Numbered from the stretch's first letter, positions 38,369 to 53,835 are shown. The stretch: DNA of 64,000 bases from Glossina fuscipes (GCF_014805625.2 NW_023998415.1:27567541-27631540), one strand, 5' to 3'. Translations and numbers: made by a program. The notes: a model not told the origin generated them from the letters alone.

Positions 38369-38739
38369 TTCAAAGTCTAATTAATCATTTCGTCTACCTT
38401 ATGGTGCGTAATCAGTCGTTCTGTCAATTATTTAAGATTTGCATTACCATTGAAATATTTGCGACTATTAAGCTATGCGATCTCGAATTTTATATTTTAT
38501 GATAAATAAAATTCGCGGAGAGCGAAAAAAAAAAAAATATATTTCAAGGTTTTAATCGTTTTTTTTTTATTCTTTGCTAAAGAATATTATTATATAACAA
38601 CGTTAGCCAACAACTGCAGCAAAATCAAAGTAATTTGTATTAAAATCTATTAAATCCACAATTCTCTTAAAAGAAATTACATAAGGCTGCCAACTAAAAT
38701 CTTAGTCGTTTTGATTGATGAATGTCAGCTGTTAGCAGC

Positions 38740-38942
38740 ACTAACCAATCACCAATCACCAATCAGTCAGCGATCAGTAGCGCTGGCTGGCTGGCTAGCT
38801 AGCTAGCGTGCCAAATGGAAAAAAACACAAAAACATTCTAACAACACTTGCACGTACTTTAAGGTAGACAAGCAGTCTAACAGTTCTACGATGTTATTGA
38901 GTTTTATACCTCGTGGTTATTCATTATTATTGCTATTATTGC

Positions 38943-38979
<37 letters not shown>

Positions 38980-39330
38980 GTTATTATTTTTATACTCGTC
39001 ATCGACGAATCGTGGAATATTAGTTTTCTCAGTCCGTTCGTATCGTTGAGAAAGACGCAAAAGATTTACATTCATATCGTGGCATTAAATGAATTGACCA
39101 ATGTCGCGCTGACGCTCTGCTCGACTGTCGGACTTCGCAATCGTTAATCGAAAGCGATATTCGCGGGGGAGCGTGATTCGTCTATAAACGATAATAAGTG
39201 AAAAAATTAGAGACCCGCACGCTTGACCATCATTATCATCACCAAATGGTGCGCCAAGTCGTGAGTACCCAAGGTTTGCTTCGCGTTGCGAATGCAACGC
39301 TCTAACTCGTTTCTTGAATGCAATAAATTA
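38740..39330. promoter_or_regulatory. Possible intronic regulatory patch with CCAAT cluster
   Basis: Three tandem CCAATCA units (38745-38765) are followed by a GGCT/AGCT repeat at 38782-38808. After an (ATT)n run comes a patch at 39000-39330 with more G+C and CpG than the surrounding intron (for example TGTCGCGCTGACGCTCTGC and ATATTCGCGGGGGAGCG). These are weak signs of an alternative promoter or enhancer within intron 1. There is no identifiable TATA/Inr pair or first exon, and the direction is unknown. Confidence 0.2.
38943..38987. repeat. (ATT)n microsatellite
   Basis: ATT units of about 45 bases. Confidence 0.9.
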
Positions 39331-39597
39331 ATCTCGTGTTCGAACATTTAAAATTCATTATATTTAAGATTGCTTGGAAAATAATTACAAATTTATTCAT
39401 TATTACACTATTTATTTATTTATTTATTTATTTATTTATTTTTCGTTTTAATTTCTCTAACATATACGCTATGCGATGCAGTGACTGCTGCTAACAGACA
39501 TGTATGAACTTGTCATAAATATTTTTCCGTCATAAATATGTAATTAAAGCATCGTTTATATTACATATGAATATCTTGTGAAACTGTGCACGTCTTA

Positions 39598-39629
<32 letters not shown>

Positions 39630-42600
39630 CAAATAAAAACAGAAACAATTTAATTCAATAATTATTGAAGTGTAGACAAATTGAAAATTTATGCAAATTT
39701 CTTATTTCATTTTAAGATTATTTTTTTCACAGGTTTTCACACATTTGCAAAAGGACTCGGGCTATTAAATACAAGCCGGGACGAATGTTAATCAAGCAGA
39801 GACGAGTAGTAGCTTTATGTATTCAATTTGACGTCAATTATAATTTACTGCCCTCGAGACAGGTAAGAAAACAGAAACATTGCGCGCGAATATGTCTGTC
39901 AAACGAGTTCACTATTTGCGAACCGCGTTACATATACTTAAACTGTCGATTAATTATTAAGCCACATGTTCCTTCAAATGCTTGACCTTTCACAATGAAC
40001 CATGAATAAGTAAGAAAATTATTATATTCGACTTTGATCGAATCCATTTTACCCAACACGACTGTTACTCTAAAAACGGCTAATATATGTAAACTATTTG
40101 GTAGGCGTCACCAACTTTTTCTATTTTTGTTAACCGAAATCGCAAATTTTTATCTTCCAAGAACATGAAGAGTAAAAGTCTTCTCAGTTTATATTGCATA
40201 GTAGGCGAGCCATTCGATCGACTTGGACAATCGAACTGGCCAAGGACCAATCTGATGTTAAAAATAATATAAAAGCTCAACGCCAGAAATTCACTGACTT
40301 TAAAAATTATTCTTCTTCTATTGGCCTCTTCGTCGAAAATCTCAATTTTATCTGACAATTAAATCCATTCTATACAAGAGTATCCTGCAATACACTTGGA
40401 CTTATGACTCACTAGCGAGGGAGACCAGGGGCCAAGTAACTCGAATATTGATATACTTCACAAATATTATAATCTGAGGCTCTTTGTCTTACGTGGATCT
40501 ATTTTTTTGCATTCGTTACCTTAACCTAATTCAATGCTTTTTCCCAAAACTTCTTATCACACTTTGTAATCACCTAAGTACTTTCATCTCCTAATATCTC
40601 TTCCAGACGAATGCAGTTGCATAGGAAGATTGTAAATTTATCATATATGGGATTTTTTATAGGAACTAATTTACTATTGTTCCTTAAAGTATGTTTTAAT
40701 TAATTTTCCAACTTTATACGGTTTCTATTTATATCTAGATGAGGGCATATTTTCCTTTTGTCAAAACATTTGTAACGCCCGGAAGGAAGCTTCAGATGCC
40801 CCACATCGCATACACATTTTCAGCATCAAATTCTAAATCGATTTAAGTATGTCCGTCTGTTTGTTTGTGTAATGCCGATCGTGTAATGCATTTTATTGGT
40901 CGCTTCATTTGGTAGAAACATTCAAAGTTCTTGTAAACAGGTTGCATAGGTGCGATTGAAAATGGACGAAATTGGCCGAAGGACATGCTTATAGTATCAC
41001 ATGAAATGAAAGCAGCTCTGTTTTTGCTAAAGAAATGAAAAAATTCGCATTTTGCTCATTACTTATAAACGCTGCACCAGATAGATTTACAAAAATTTCT
41101 TTGGGTGATTCTGTAATACCAGTATAGAGATTGACTACGTCTATCCAAATATTATAGTGTATCAAAATTAAATTTTCTCCCAGTTGCAGTTTGGGAAGAC
41201 AACCAAGTATGTCCTCTTTTTGTCTGTTCATCTCCGTCCGCCTGTACAACTATGTAGTGCATGAGAGAAATTAAGTGCATCTTCGCTTTCCGTGTTTTTT
41301 GCGTGTTGACTATAGAGTACGTATATTATGGAGTATGCAAATTTATGTTTTTCAATTTTTTCAATCCTTTATAGGATAACGTTGAGTTGGGTGTAAAAGA
41401 TTCGATCGCAGCCGTATATATTTTTCTTGCATTCTTATATTGTTTGCATTGGCATTGGACCATATCCTCTGTTCTTTCGCCATAACGTTTAGTTATTACG
41501 GTTTAGGATAGATTTTAAATTGAAAATATAATAATAAAAACAAACAAAAAAAAAAAAAAGAAGAAAAATGTTTGCTAATTGCTAGTGATGCTTAATGCGA
41601 GAAATTTAAAGTTAATTGCCGCCATCTATTCTTTCTGTATGAACGTCACTGTGTATGTAGTTGAATGTAAGCAAACATGCATGGCTATATTAATTTCGCT
41701 ATTCACTTTGACAATTTAAGGAATAAAAATTCCCGTTATATTGGGTCTACGGAACAGATCAATTGGATATTTGTTACGTGACTTGAAGGCTTCCATGAAC
41801 AAATGAAAGGATTTGCTCGTGGCGCAGATAGTAACATTCAAGGAGAGAAATGTGTTTATAATCGTGTAAAATGGAGTAAAGTGCTGTATGAGATGCGAAA
41901 TCTCTGATTTCTACATTTAAGTCACAAAATTTATAGAAACATATATTAGACCCTTGAGACATTAGTCATTTAGAATTGCTATGTAGAAAAGCGGTGCAAT
42001 TAGGTTAGTTAGGTTAAAGCAAACACCCAACGTAAATGGTTTATAGATGGCCAACGTGAAGAGCTTTAAGGAGACACTTTGAGTTCTTTCATGTCACATC
42101 TGTGTACAATGCTAATCATTTTTAGAACTCCATTAAAAGCTGTGCTGCGCAATCAATATGAATACGATAAGCCGTGGAGAGAGGGCAATTCTAGGATATT
42201 GGCTGATGTATACCGTCCTTTAACAAGCCGTTATTAAATAAAAATAAAGGAAAGCGCATCGGAGATAAAGATTTACTTCTTACTGCGGGCCTTTGCTATT
42301 CTCTTGACTGACAGAACAGTGAGCCTATGGATATAATTTTTTGTTTTTTTCCTATATAAGTGCTGGATATTATGGCAGATTCGCTTTGAGGAGAGTAAGA
42401 GTCTTTTGTTCATTTTAATCATCGTTTTATATATGTTGTTTTATCCTATCCCCCCACCCATTTTTTCTTTATTCGTTTTATATTATTTTTATATACTTTC
42501 ATTAATATATATATATATATATATATAATCGTACAAAAACGAAGAAAAAACAAAAAAAAAAAATAAAAAACTTTTCGCGCGCTTTTCAATCGCAATAAAA

Positions 42601-43046
42601 TTTACAACTTTAACGAATCAACAAACAAACAACAATAACAACAACAATCGTGTAAAGTAAAGTTTTGACGCTGATGTTACTACAACAATTTACAAGTCAA
42701 GCTTAAGACCAGTTTAATCTGTCAGATTTGTTTAATGGCATTACATGAGGCTTCACCAGAAACATACCTACCTACCTACAAACAAAGTTAATAAAATAAC
42801 AAAAAGAAAAACAAAAACAGAAAACAAAAAGCGAAAAGCGAAAAAAAAGAACAAATCAAAAAAGCAAAACCTGCAAAATCCATTAATACATTTATATCAG
42901 AAATACATGCAGAGATAGTTATAAAAATTAACTAACTATAAATTGTAAAATACTGCAACAACCAGTGACAGTAACAGCAATAACGAACAGCTACAACTTA
43001 ACGATGCTGCTAAAGTTTTTCAAGGTTAAATTTGTTTTGAAGTAAA

Positions 43047-43060
43047 GCGCGCGCGCGCGC
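43047..43060. repeat. (GC)7 run
   Basis: Seven GC dinucleotides in otherwise AT-rich intron sequence. Such runs are rare and Z-DNA prone. Confidence 0.95.
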
Positions 43061-43280
43061 TTTTCTCATTATTTTGTTTATTTCAGATAAAAATTTTTTT
43101 CTTATGTTTATTTTTGCAATTTTTATATATATATATATATATTTTTTTTTTATTATTATGTTTATAAACAGCACGTGAAACGTTACCAGCACAATATTGC
43201 AATTGGCCTGGTCTTTTTAGCACAGCTGCAAGCTGTATTCGCTTTGACATTAAAATACTAAAGAATAATGAAACAAACAA

Positions 43281-43324
<44 letters not shown>

Positions 43325-44764
43325 TAAAAAATGCAATATTTATGTACATCACACAGATCACTCATCAAACTAGTTTCAAATGCACTTTAAATGCATCTTA
43401 ACAATTCTCTTCACATTGCCTTTATTATATTTACGTGGATGACATGCAAAGTGGAACCTTCAAGAAATGGATTACGCTCATGTTGTACATGTGTATATAT
43501 TAAGAAAGATATCGCAACGTCATAAATATATAAATTGAAGGACTAGTAAAACCAGCAATTCGCTATTGATCTCTATAACAATTATCTAATGGGTAGACTT
43601 TTTCTAAACTTGTCCTTTTCGAGCACAGGGCGTTCGCATTCGCATTAGTAAAAATAATTATTTATTAAAATTAAAATAATATTATCTTGATAGGTTGATA
43701 TGGTTTTTAGTTAATATTTCGTCTTGCAATGTAGTATTAGGGATTTCTCGTTCACGTTTGTACTCAGTCTCAGAAACAAAAGTAGCCGAGGTTATGGGCG
43801 CAATAGTATCTGCTTTGTAACGATGAGAACCAAATCACAATTCGCTATATTAATGTAACAACATGTATACAGAAAGGCAGGCAGGCAGGCGGGCAGGCGG
43901 GCAGGCAGATAAAAAGAGGGATTAAGGTCTGATCAAGAATATACATAAGTAGTTTGTGGACTCATCACGCCTACTTCCTGATTTTAGGAATGGAAAGGTG
44001 AAATTACCATCGAAAAATCGTGGATACAAAGCGACAAATTCGAGGGACGATTAGTGCTTTAAAGGATCATTACAATGAAAGGGCGGGAAGCAAGCGCCAT
44101 TTAGTAATAATACAAAATTCCAAATAATTCTGCCGATCGTATACAGACACCGACATTTGTTATGGAGACTGCCAGGCGTTCAGGCTGTAGGAAAAATTGC
44201 ATTATCATTTCAAACTAAACTAATTAGTATACGCTCTCTCAATAAAAGCCTCATTTAAACGAAACAAAATACGAGCTATAGTCGCGTAAACTCAATATTT
44301 TATATCGAGTCTAACGTAAGACGTTAAGAACTGAATAAAAATGATAGGCCAGCGAGACAATTAGTTGAACTTAGTTGAGAAAGAATTTTCGAGAAATCGA
44401 AAAGTGATGAACCAATAATGCTTGGCGGACTTGATCATAAATGATCATAAATTTCAAATTTTAAGAGTTTTTTTTTTATTGAAAGGATCTACCAGTAGGG
44501 TGAACAGCTCTCGTTTTCGTTGGTCAACGTAACTAAATCGCATTCGCGTTAAAAGTCTTGCTTTTTAAGGTTTGCCTGTACCATCTTATAAATAAATGCG
44601 TTTGTACGATTTGTTTATATGTTTAAAGACAGTTGCTTTTGTTGCTTCTTTAGCTTAGTTATGAACCACTCCTTTTACTTAAGCAATAAATAAACATGTT
44701 TATTCATCATGCTTCAATACTTACTTACTTCATAAAACACTTTTTATTGCCGTATGCCGTATGA

Positions 44765-44826
44765 GTATATGCGCGCGCGCGTATATATATATATATATAT
44801 ATACATGTGTGTATATGTGTGTACAT
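44765..44826. repeat. 62-bp alternating purine-pyrimidine tract
   Basis: GT/GC/TA/TG dinucleotides join into 62 bases with perfect purine-pyrimidine alternation, including (GC)5 at 44771-44780. Confidence 0.95.
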
Positions 44827-45194
44827 TTGTATACATATATTTGTCCATCAATGCTTCAAGTGTTTAGTGTTTTAAAATATTATACAATATATAATAACAT
44901 CAGCTATAAGTAAAAAACTAAAGCTACTAGAGAGCATTTCTGTGCAGTAAATAATTCCGATTTGTTTTTTTTTTTTTTTTTTTTTTTCTCTTATATATGC
45001 TGATGTCTTGTTTGTTGATTGTCATATGTTTGTTTATTATTATATAAACATCAGCTAAGATCAAGGCTTGTAGGTCAATAGTAACCATTAGCCACATTCT
45101 GCCCATAATTTGCTTGTTTCTTTTTTCTCCTTCCGAAGTAATCTTTAGGTCAAATTGTTTTACTAACTTTGTTTGCCTGTGAACGACGTGAACA

Positions 45195-45225
<31 letters not shown>

Positions 45226-45264
45226 CATATATGTGTGCGTGTGTGTATATGTGCGTATGTATGT
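45195..45264. repeat. 70-bp alternating purine-pyrimidine tract
   Basis: An AT run grading into AC, GT and GC dinucleotides, with no break in purine-pyrimidine alternation over 70 bases. Confidence 0.95.
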
Positions 45265-48200
45265 TGTTTTTTACTGTACAATAATTAATTATCGCTTGTT
45301 GTGCCGAAACGCATTGTGTTAATAGTAAATAATTTGAAAATATAATCAAAGTATATTAGAGGATATAAAAAAATGCAAAAGTGAATGTAATTTCATATAA
45401 TATGTATGTATATATATATATATATATGTAATTTTCGAACTTATGTACACTCCTTTTCCTGGGGCATCTCGTGTAATAAACTTTGCTATTATCGATAATC
45501 GTAATAGAACTTCATTTCTTCTCTATAGAATATTTTATATATATGTATATATTGAATATGTAAATTCAATTTGATTTCAAAATATTTCTTTCATTTAAAT
45601 TTTTATTATAAATAATTAAGAAGAACAAGTCAACAACTTTATGTGAAACTCCATTCATTGAAAAAGTGAAAAATATATTTAAGCGATCGAAGCAAAAAGA
45701 TCAGATAATGGAAAGAAATTGGACATAAAAATAGAATAAAAAAAAAAAAATTCTATAAGAATTATCTTTATTAGATCTCTCACGCGATCACTGTTTAAAC
45801 AAATTCGAGATTTTTTATATAAATGCCATGAATGCTTGCTCGGACTAGAATGAAGTTAAATTTGAATACAAATGAAAGTTAGGATGAATATGACTTATAC
45901 TGACTTATTGTGTTTACTACTAAGCAAGTCCGCATACCGCAATGCAATTGTAGCAATCCGAAAATCTCACTCTTTCATCTAACTTTCCTATCGGATTAAT
46001 TTGGCTTAAACTGTTCACGATTAAAGCTTGATAGCGAAACATATTGACGCGTATTATATATGTATAATAATTCTTCGCTTGTCCCTTAAGAATTTTTTAA
46101 TTATATGCATATTTATGTAAACAAATATTTTTAATTTATACTTAAATATAGTAATTTTCCCATTGGACGTGAGCTTCGTCTTAATCATTGTGTTTATAAT
46201 TCAATCTAACATTAAAAAAAAAAAAAAACAACCACAACAACAACAATAGTGTTTGATGCTATAAGAACATTTCATAAATATGGGGGAAGAGAAATATTTA
46301 AAGTTGAACAATATGAAGATTATATACATCTCAGTCGACTTAACAACGTGATGACAAATGATACGTTAGACCATAAATGATATGAGAAATAAATGAACAA
46401 AAATTTCACTAAATAGAAAATGCAATGTCAGACTGGTGTCAGTCAGTGTTAAAGTGTTGAATTTTAATGAGAAATGAAATCAAAATTGACGTTTTGCCAA
46501 AATCGGCAGCGATAAATCTCGCCATAATCGAAACGGACAGAGCGTCATGAGCAAAAAAATCATGAAACAAAAAAGCAGAAACGAAAAACAAAAAAAAAAA
46601 TAAATAAATATCTAATGATGTTATGTTATGTTAAGCATGACAACAAACTACCAAAATTGTAAAAAGACTAAAAAAAAAAAAAAAAAAAAAATATTTATAT
46701 ACCTGTAGAAAAATAGAAAGAAAACACGAAACAAAAACTTTATGAACGGAACGGGAACACATATCTCGAAATTAATTAAGTGAGAAAAACAATTGCAATT
46801 ATTTACATTAGTAATTAATTTCCAATTTGGTCGCAACGCTCTATTAGGTGTTGGAGAACGATGACCTTATCTCACTTATATATACGCGTAAGCGGAACAC
46901 TTCACCTCGGAAATTATTTGAACAGAGATTGCTCGAAAAGGAGATATTTTCACATTTTTTTTTTTTTTTCCCAATTTTGTGAAAATAATTGAAAATCTCT
47001 AGAGTGTAACGAGTTAGAATTTCCTGCATTCCCAAAACGATCATTAAGTTTACCGTACGGAAAAACTGCATTTTTCGAATTTTTTTTTTTTTTTCTTTCT
47101 TTCCTACGTTTTTTAATTGATTCCAACAATATTTTCGGTGACATATTCAACTTCCTTTAATCGCGTGCTCAAGGTAAGGTAAAAATCTTACCTCGTCGGT
47201 TTGAGTTAGCCAGTTCAGTGTATTTACGATTGGATTGAGGGTGAAATTCTCTTATATGACTCAAAAAATCAATCTTTTGATCAAAATCGCCATTTAAAAC
47301 TTAAGTCACGCTTTTCTTCAAACATATTTGTTGAGTTACTCCTATTACTAGCTGTTGGAATTCTTAGATGCTCCGGCTTCAAATTAGATTGTAAATCGCA
47401 CTATGCTACGTACTTACTATGTTATATGCAATTCAACACTTGAGGGGCGGAAGTTATATTTGGCGTGTTTTTGTCCGGACGCGTTTAGACGCGTTTAATA
47501 TCTAGAAAGACATAAAACAGACTCATCTTTTGCTTGGCCTATTGATTTAAGCTTCTCCTGTCCTGTAGAGAACTATAATGCACCTTTAATTGACGACGTC
47601 CTTAATGTGCACAGTTTGCACACAGTTTGCATATTATACATGCACCTGTGTAATGTTCGGAAAACGGAGTCTTTCCTTTCAAAAATTTTTACACACTACT
47701 ACTAAGGTATCTACCAATTTTTGATGTTAATAAAATCTCAACCTGGAGCACATAGTCTATACTCCATTTTTGTCTTTCATGGTCATTGATATATAATATT
47801 ATATAGGTAGGTATAAGCGCAAGTATATGATTACAACTAATTTTTATTGAAAAAAAGTTTTTAACTGATCCGCGACGTCATCCTTATAAAGAAGAAGACT
47901 TTTTTCTCAATTAAAGAGCAAACGATTTCTTCATTTCACTTTCACTAATGAGTTTTAGCAGGAACTATGTCCTGATTGTGCTTGAAAAAAGATCGCTAAG
48001 AATGTTTAATCTGCATGATCTGATTTTTATTATTTAAAAAATAGCAAAAAGGAAGAAAGCGCCAGATAAAGAATTAATTAGAAGAAAATCGTTCAATCAT
48101 TTTTAATTGAATGTGAAATAAATAATTTAAGCCTTACTTCAATTCGAGCGTCTTAAAAATCACAAACACATATATATATACATACATATATATATATAAA

Positions 48201-49253
48201 TAAAAACTAAGCAATAATTAAGTAAATATATAAGTAAATGAATAAATGACATTCGCTGAGTCTTTCATTTCCAATATTAATCGCATTAATCACAAATATT
48301 GCGTCTTCAAGAAATCGATTATTTCTACAAAACACTTGACATGACAAAATGATTGAAAAGATGCGGAATCCTTTAGAACGGCATCGCATCTACATTACAT
48401 AAATTCGATCCGGTCCTTAACTCTTTCCAACTTTCAATTGTCAATTGACAGAAATGAATCAAAAGCTAAGCCGGGAGCATATGAAATTTTCAAAACCTCG
48501 CAACTAGAATTTTAACAAAAAAATTGAAATAAAAGACTGTGATGACGATCCAGCTGAGAAACTCAAAAGTAAGTCAAATGAAAGCCACGATCTTATCTCG
48601 ATCGATACGCGACATACATAAGACCTTTAGAATGTTGAATTTTTAATAATTTAATCAAAGAGTAAGCGTTTCGATCCTGGTAAGGACGAGAAATTCAAAA
48701 AAAAAAAACGCCAAACTTATTGACGAAAATGAAATGATGAAAAAGCATAATTTAATTCGATTTTTGTAATCTGATGTCTATATACAAAATAATAAATTTT
48801 GAATAGTGGATATGATCTCTTGAACGTGTTTGTGTGTGTGTGCTAGTGTTTATAATGTCTTTAAATGGTGTGGTGCATAACGAAGACTCATATATAAAAC
48901 AAATGAAAATCTATATATATATATATATATGAACGTGCAATTATTATATGAAAATAGCAATGAACAATAAAACAATTAATCATCGAGCACACAATAAAGT
49001 CTTTCGATCAAACGCAATTAAAGTTGATAAAAATAAACTGAACAAATGGAAAATTGCACGTTTCTTTTTTTCGCAAATTTTTCTCTCTTTTTCACTTACT
49101 GCGCTTACTGTATAAATTTTATAAAATTATATGCACATACGTTTATTGACACCACTCATCAATCAGGCTAAGCTTAGAGAGAGTGCAACTAACTGTAGTA
49201 CGTAGACAGATGTTCGAGAAGAAGCGGAAATTGAATGCGTCATCGAAAGACTG

Positions 49254-49286
<33 letters not shown>

Positions 49287-49967
49287 TGTTTTTTAATGAA
49301 TTCAAACCAACGTTTAGTGGAGTCGAATAGTAATAAAGAAATTTTTTGCGCACATATTAAGTAGCAGAAGAACAGCAATAAATTGTATTTATATATAAAT
49401 ACATACATATATATATATATATATGCATGTATGATTTGTTTGAATGTGCGATTACAATTTGCAATTATAATTGTCGGGGTAGTATACGTGCGTATTCTAC
49501 AATAATTAGTTTCTTGTTACCTTTCGACTGATTAGTATGCTAGTGTGAAATATGTTTCTAATTGTTTATGTAATTATAATAATTTTTGAAGAGCACAGAT
49601 ATGATCACGATGTTCATGATGATAATAATGATGATGATAATGATGATGATGACCAACCAATAGATTTCACAGTATTATTGTAATTATAGATAATTCGTGA
49701 AGAATTAAGATTCCGGTTATTAAAGTAAACAAAAATTTTGTTTCTCTAATTTAATAAATAATTTAAGAAAATTTCAAAAACTCTTATTATTCACGCACCC
49801 GACCATCATCATCACCAATATTACAATGGTATAATTGCATAGTACGTTGTGTCATCATAAGTTAGTTAGTATTTCATTTTCATGGCCAAACCGGCATGTT
49901 TTCTCGCTTTGCGTATTCGTTGTAGCATTTAATTATCGCAAAATGTTAATTATCGCTTGTAATTATT

Positions 49968-50010
49968 ACTGACTGACTGACTGACTGACTGACTGGCTGA
50001 CTGACTGACT
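49968..50010. repeat. (GACT)n microsatellite
   Basis: Tandem ACTG/GACT units with a single GGCT variant. Confidence 0.9.
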
Positions 50011-53000
50011 TAATACATCATTTTTTTTTATTTTTTTTTTTTTTATTTATTTATTTGCTTCACTTATTTATTTATTTATTTATTTTTTTTTCTCTACTCC
50101 AAGATATGAATTCTATTGTTAAATGGGTATATAAAAAAAAAAGTTCCTTTTCATTCATTTCAACAAAACTATTTTTTCTATTTACGGCGATAAGAATTTC
50201 ATACATTTTCATAAGGGATAATAATATATATATATATATATATATGTGAACATTAATTATAAAATAATAATAAATAAAATAGTAATAATATTTGCGCGAT
50301 GTATGCGCCAGTACAAGTAGACCTTGCGGAAAATTTCACAACACCGAGGTTAGTTTAGCCTACATTCATGATTTTACTAAAACTGCTCGTCATGCGTAGC
50401 TTCTTATTTTAAACATATGTAAATTTCTTAATAACGCTTTCATTTACGTCCATATGTCAATCTATTTACAATGCTTATGGCAATTTTTGATCGAAATCTA
50501 AAATAATGGAAAAAAATCTTGCTTTACTTGAACCAAGTTTGAACGAAATTCTGTACATCTATCTCCTATAAGGAGTTAACTGTATTGTGTATTAACTGTA
50601 CTGTGTATCTCATTGCGTTCTTTTGCCATATCTAGAAAGTTTTTCCTCATTTTTGTTGCTTAAAAAGATTTCGACCCAAGGGTTCAGAAGTTAGCACTTG
50701 TGGAATATATTTAAATTGTTTAATTGAAGCGTTATGGGTATGTGTTGAGTGCGATGAGTTGTGATGACAAATTTGTTTTGAATACGCCTACCCATAAATT
50801 GAAATAAGTTAGTTGGTTGCTTTGCTTTGCTTTGCCGCGTAACCGTCGAACTAACGTAAGAAGTATAGCAGAAGCTAAAGACATCGCCAAACAATGTGTT
50901 TTGTCACATATTGAATCAATATCTAGGCGTAAGAAAACTGGCGGACTGCACAATGATTATCCTATTTGCTCACAGTGTAGCAAAAGCAACAAATCACAAG
51001 TTGGTGGCAAACTTGGATGAATGGATGATTTTAACTGCTGTCCCACATACACAAAGTTTCCATATCTAAGTTCTAGCGAGTATAGCGAGTACAGCCCTTT
51101 AGCCAAATCACAAAAGGATACTTCATAAGAAAAAATTTGGATCAAGTGGAGAAGGCTTTGGCGAAACTAATGTATTTTGAGGATCTTGGCAAATCGTCCT
51201 ATAGAAAAGATACCGAAATGTTAGAGACATGTGACACTAACTTCACGAATAAGATCGTATTTTGCAAAAACACAAAATGTTTTCTTATTATCTGGGTCGG
51301 GAACTTCTCAGCCAAACCTTCGTATATTTGTATGCAATCTACAGCGAAGACTACCGTTGGAAACTTGACTGCTTACACAGTTCATCGAGCGCATTGATTA
51401 GCTGATTAAGACAACCGAATGCCGAGTACTCGCTTTTTCGCTTCCGATGTCATTACAATAATTATGGGCATATACTTTGCTCGAAAACATTTTTGTACTG
51501 GCCTTCAGAATTGCGCTATTAATGAATATTTGTGTTAAGGTTTAAATTAAAATCATTGCAATTTAGAATTTTGCTTCTAATCTATCTTAGTTTAGTCTTC
51601 CTCAGATGCTCTACCACAGTTTATGCGTATTATGCGACACTTTCCAGAAAGGATAGAATGATAGACGAACTAAATACCGTAAATATAATTATCGTTAGAC
51701 AAAAAGAAATATATAGCTTAAGAAGAGACTTGTGATGCGCATTTCCGTGTGTTACAAACGGCGATGCATAGAATACCAAATTTGATAAATTAATAAACCA
51801 GCAACGATCTTTATAAATATGTATAAATCCTATGATTGCTTCTTTTTAACAAAACATGTCCTTATGCAAAGTAAAATTGACTGAAAATCTGTATAGAGAA
51901 TACGCGCACTTCTTGTAGAAGTAAACACCGAATGAATAGAAGAAATATGTGCAGTAATTATTTATATATGTTCCTAAATGTAGGCAATTAAAATATATTT
52001 CATGCAAGTAAAACAAAAACTTTCTAATGACCACCTCTAGCATGACTATCCTCCATAATGCGAAAGCAGAAAATAGATGAGAAATCGATGAAAGAATTAG
52101 GGAAACGAATTATTCACCGAAAACCGAAACAGATGAATTTTTTCTCTTCTTGCTTTATTTTCTAAAATTTTTTCGTTTCACTTACTATACACGATTTTGG
52201 AAAGTCCTTCAATGCCCCGCAAAAAAAACGAATATCGGACTTTGTTCAAATGCTTAAGTAAATTTCCAAAATTTTCTTATCAATCTCAATTTTTCACTTT
52301 CACACTAATATTTATGATAATATAATTGCAGATGGGGAGCCGACGATGGCTACCGACTTACGAATAGATTTATAAGTTCAGATTCATACATACAGAGATT
52401 GTGAAAACTTAATGCAGACATTTGAATGGATCCAGTCTTGATCCAGCGAAGCATATTTCTAAATAATACAAATCGAACAATGAAAAAGCCTTTAATTACC
52501 AGCACTCAAGAACACGACTTGTTAAAAAAAATTCCAAATAAAATTTTTAGCTCAATTCGAGCATTTATCAAGAAAAGTTGCTAGTTCTGAAGGGACGGCT
52601 GAACCTTTTCGCGGTTTAGCTTAAGCAATAAAATTATTCTATATGGGAGGCAATGTAATTATTAAAAAGTTTGAATATAAAGCACTTGGAAATATGCTCT
52701 AAGGCCGCAAATGCCCAATGCAGAAGGCGAACAATTATATAAATAACTTGTAATATATAACATAAGATATAATGCATGAAAATTTAATCTCTGTCCTTTT
52801 GTTTGAAATATTTCGAGTGCAAAAAAGATACCATGAAATACTTGCTCATGCTGCAGTTTCCCTACACTGCATGTTTCTGCATTTAAGCGGGTTTTTTTTT
52901 TTTTTTTGCTTAAGTCTGAACTGAGTCTAAAGTAAATATTTTAAGATGCGGCAGACTTCTAATATTCTATATCGTTAAAAAAACTTGAGCACGTACCATG

Positions 53001-53798
53001 CACAAACAGCTTTAAAGCTGACAAGAAGACGACAAACTACACGAATAAAAACAAATAGGAAAACAGATAAAATTAAAAAAAAAAAATTATAGAAAATCTT
53101 TTTAAATAAAATTTACTTCACCCAGCAGGTGTCAGCGAGCAGAGTTACGATTAGAAGGAATGTAAATTAATATAGATTTCTATGAAATTTTGTTAAAGTA
53201 TATCAAGTTCAAGCACATTTATGTGGTACGTGGAAACGAATTTTGCAGAGATTCTTTTTTTCCTTTTCCCTTTTTCCAATTTTATTTATTTTTTTTCTGT
53301 GCTGCATTTTTGTCGTTCATACACTTTTCCTGTAAACCGTTTACTGTGAACTGAAAAACACATGGTAACAAAAGGCGTAGAGAAATATTACGAAAGCGAA
53401 AAACGTTATGGAAAATCGTGCATATAGATCTCTGCATAGTATGTTTAAAGGGAAGTAAACAGTGGGTATTTTTTTTTTTTTTTATGTATATATATAACCA
53501 CCACCGGAGGAGTTATATTGACTCGATGATTCTCCTTGCAGCACATGAGAGAACACATCGCACATCATTCCGTTGAAGGAAAACCATTTCGTTGGAGAAA
53601 TGAAAATGCCATCAGAACTCTTTCATTTTGTTTCGTAACGCTATACCTAAAATAAAAAATTTTCTAAATCCTCTACAAGTTGGAAATGCTTGTGGTATAT
53701 GGAAATTGGGTGAAAAAAAATTCGACCGCGACCAGATATAAACTACTTCCACATTCTATTTTATAAACAGGACAAAAATAAAAATATTAAAGTAGGAG

Positions 53799-53802
<4 letters not shown>

Positions 53803-53835
<33 letters not shown>
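53803..53835. repeat. (AG)16 microsatellite
   Basis: A pure AG run. Confidence 0.95.

Noticed and set aside
41998..42019. TTAGG-like telomeric repeat (TTAGGTTAGTTAGGTTAA)
   Set aside because: Only two or three imperfect units. Too short to mean anything in AT-rich DNA.
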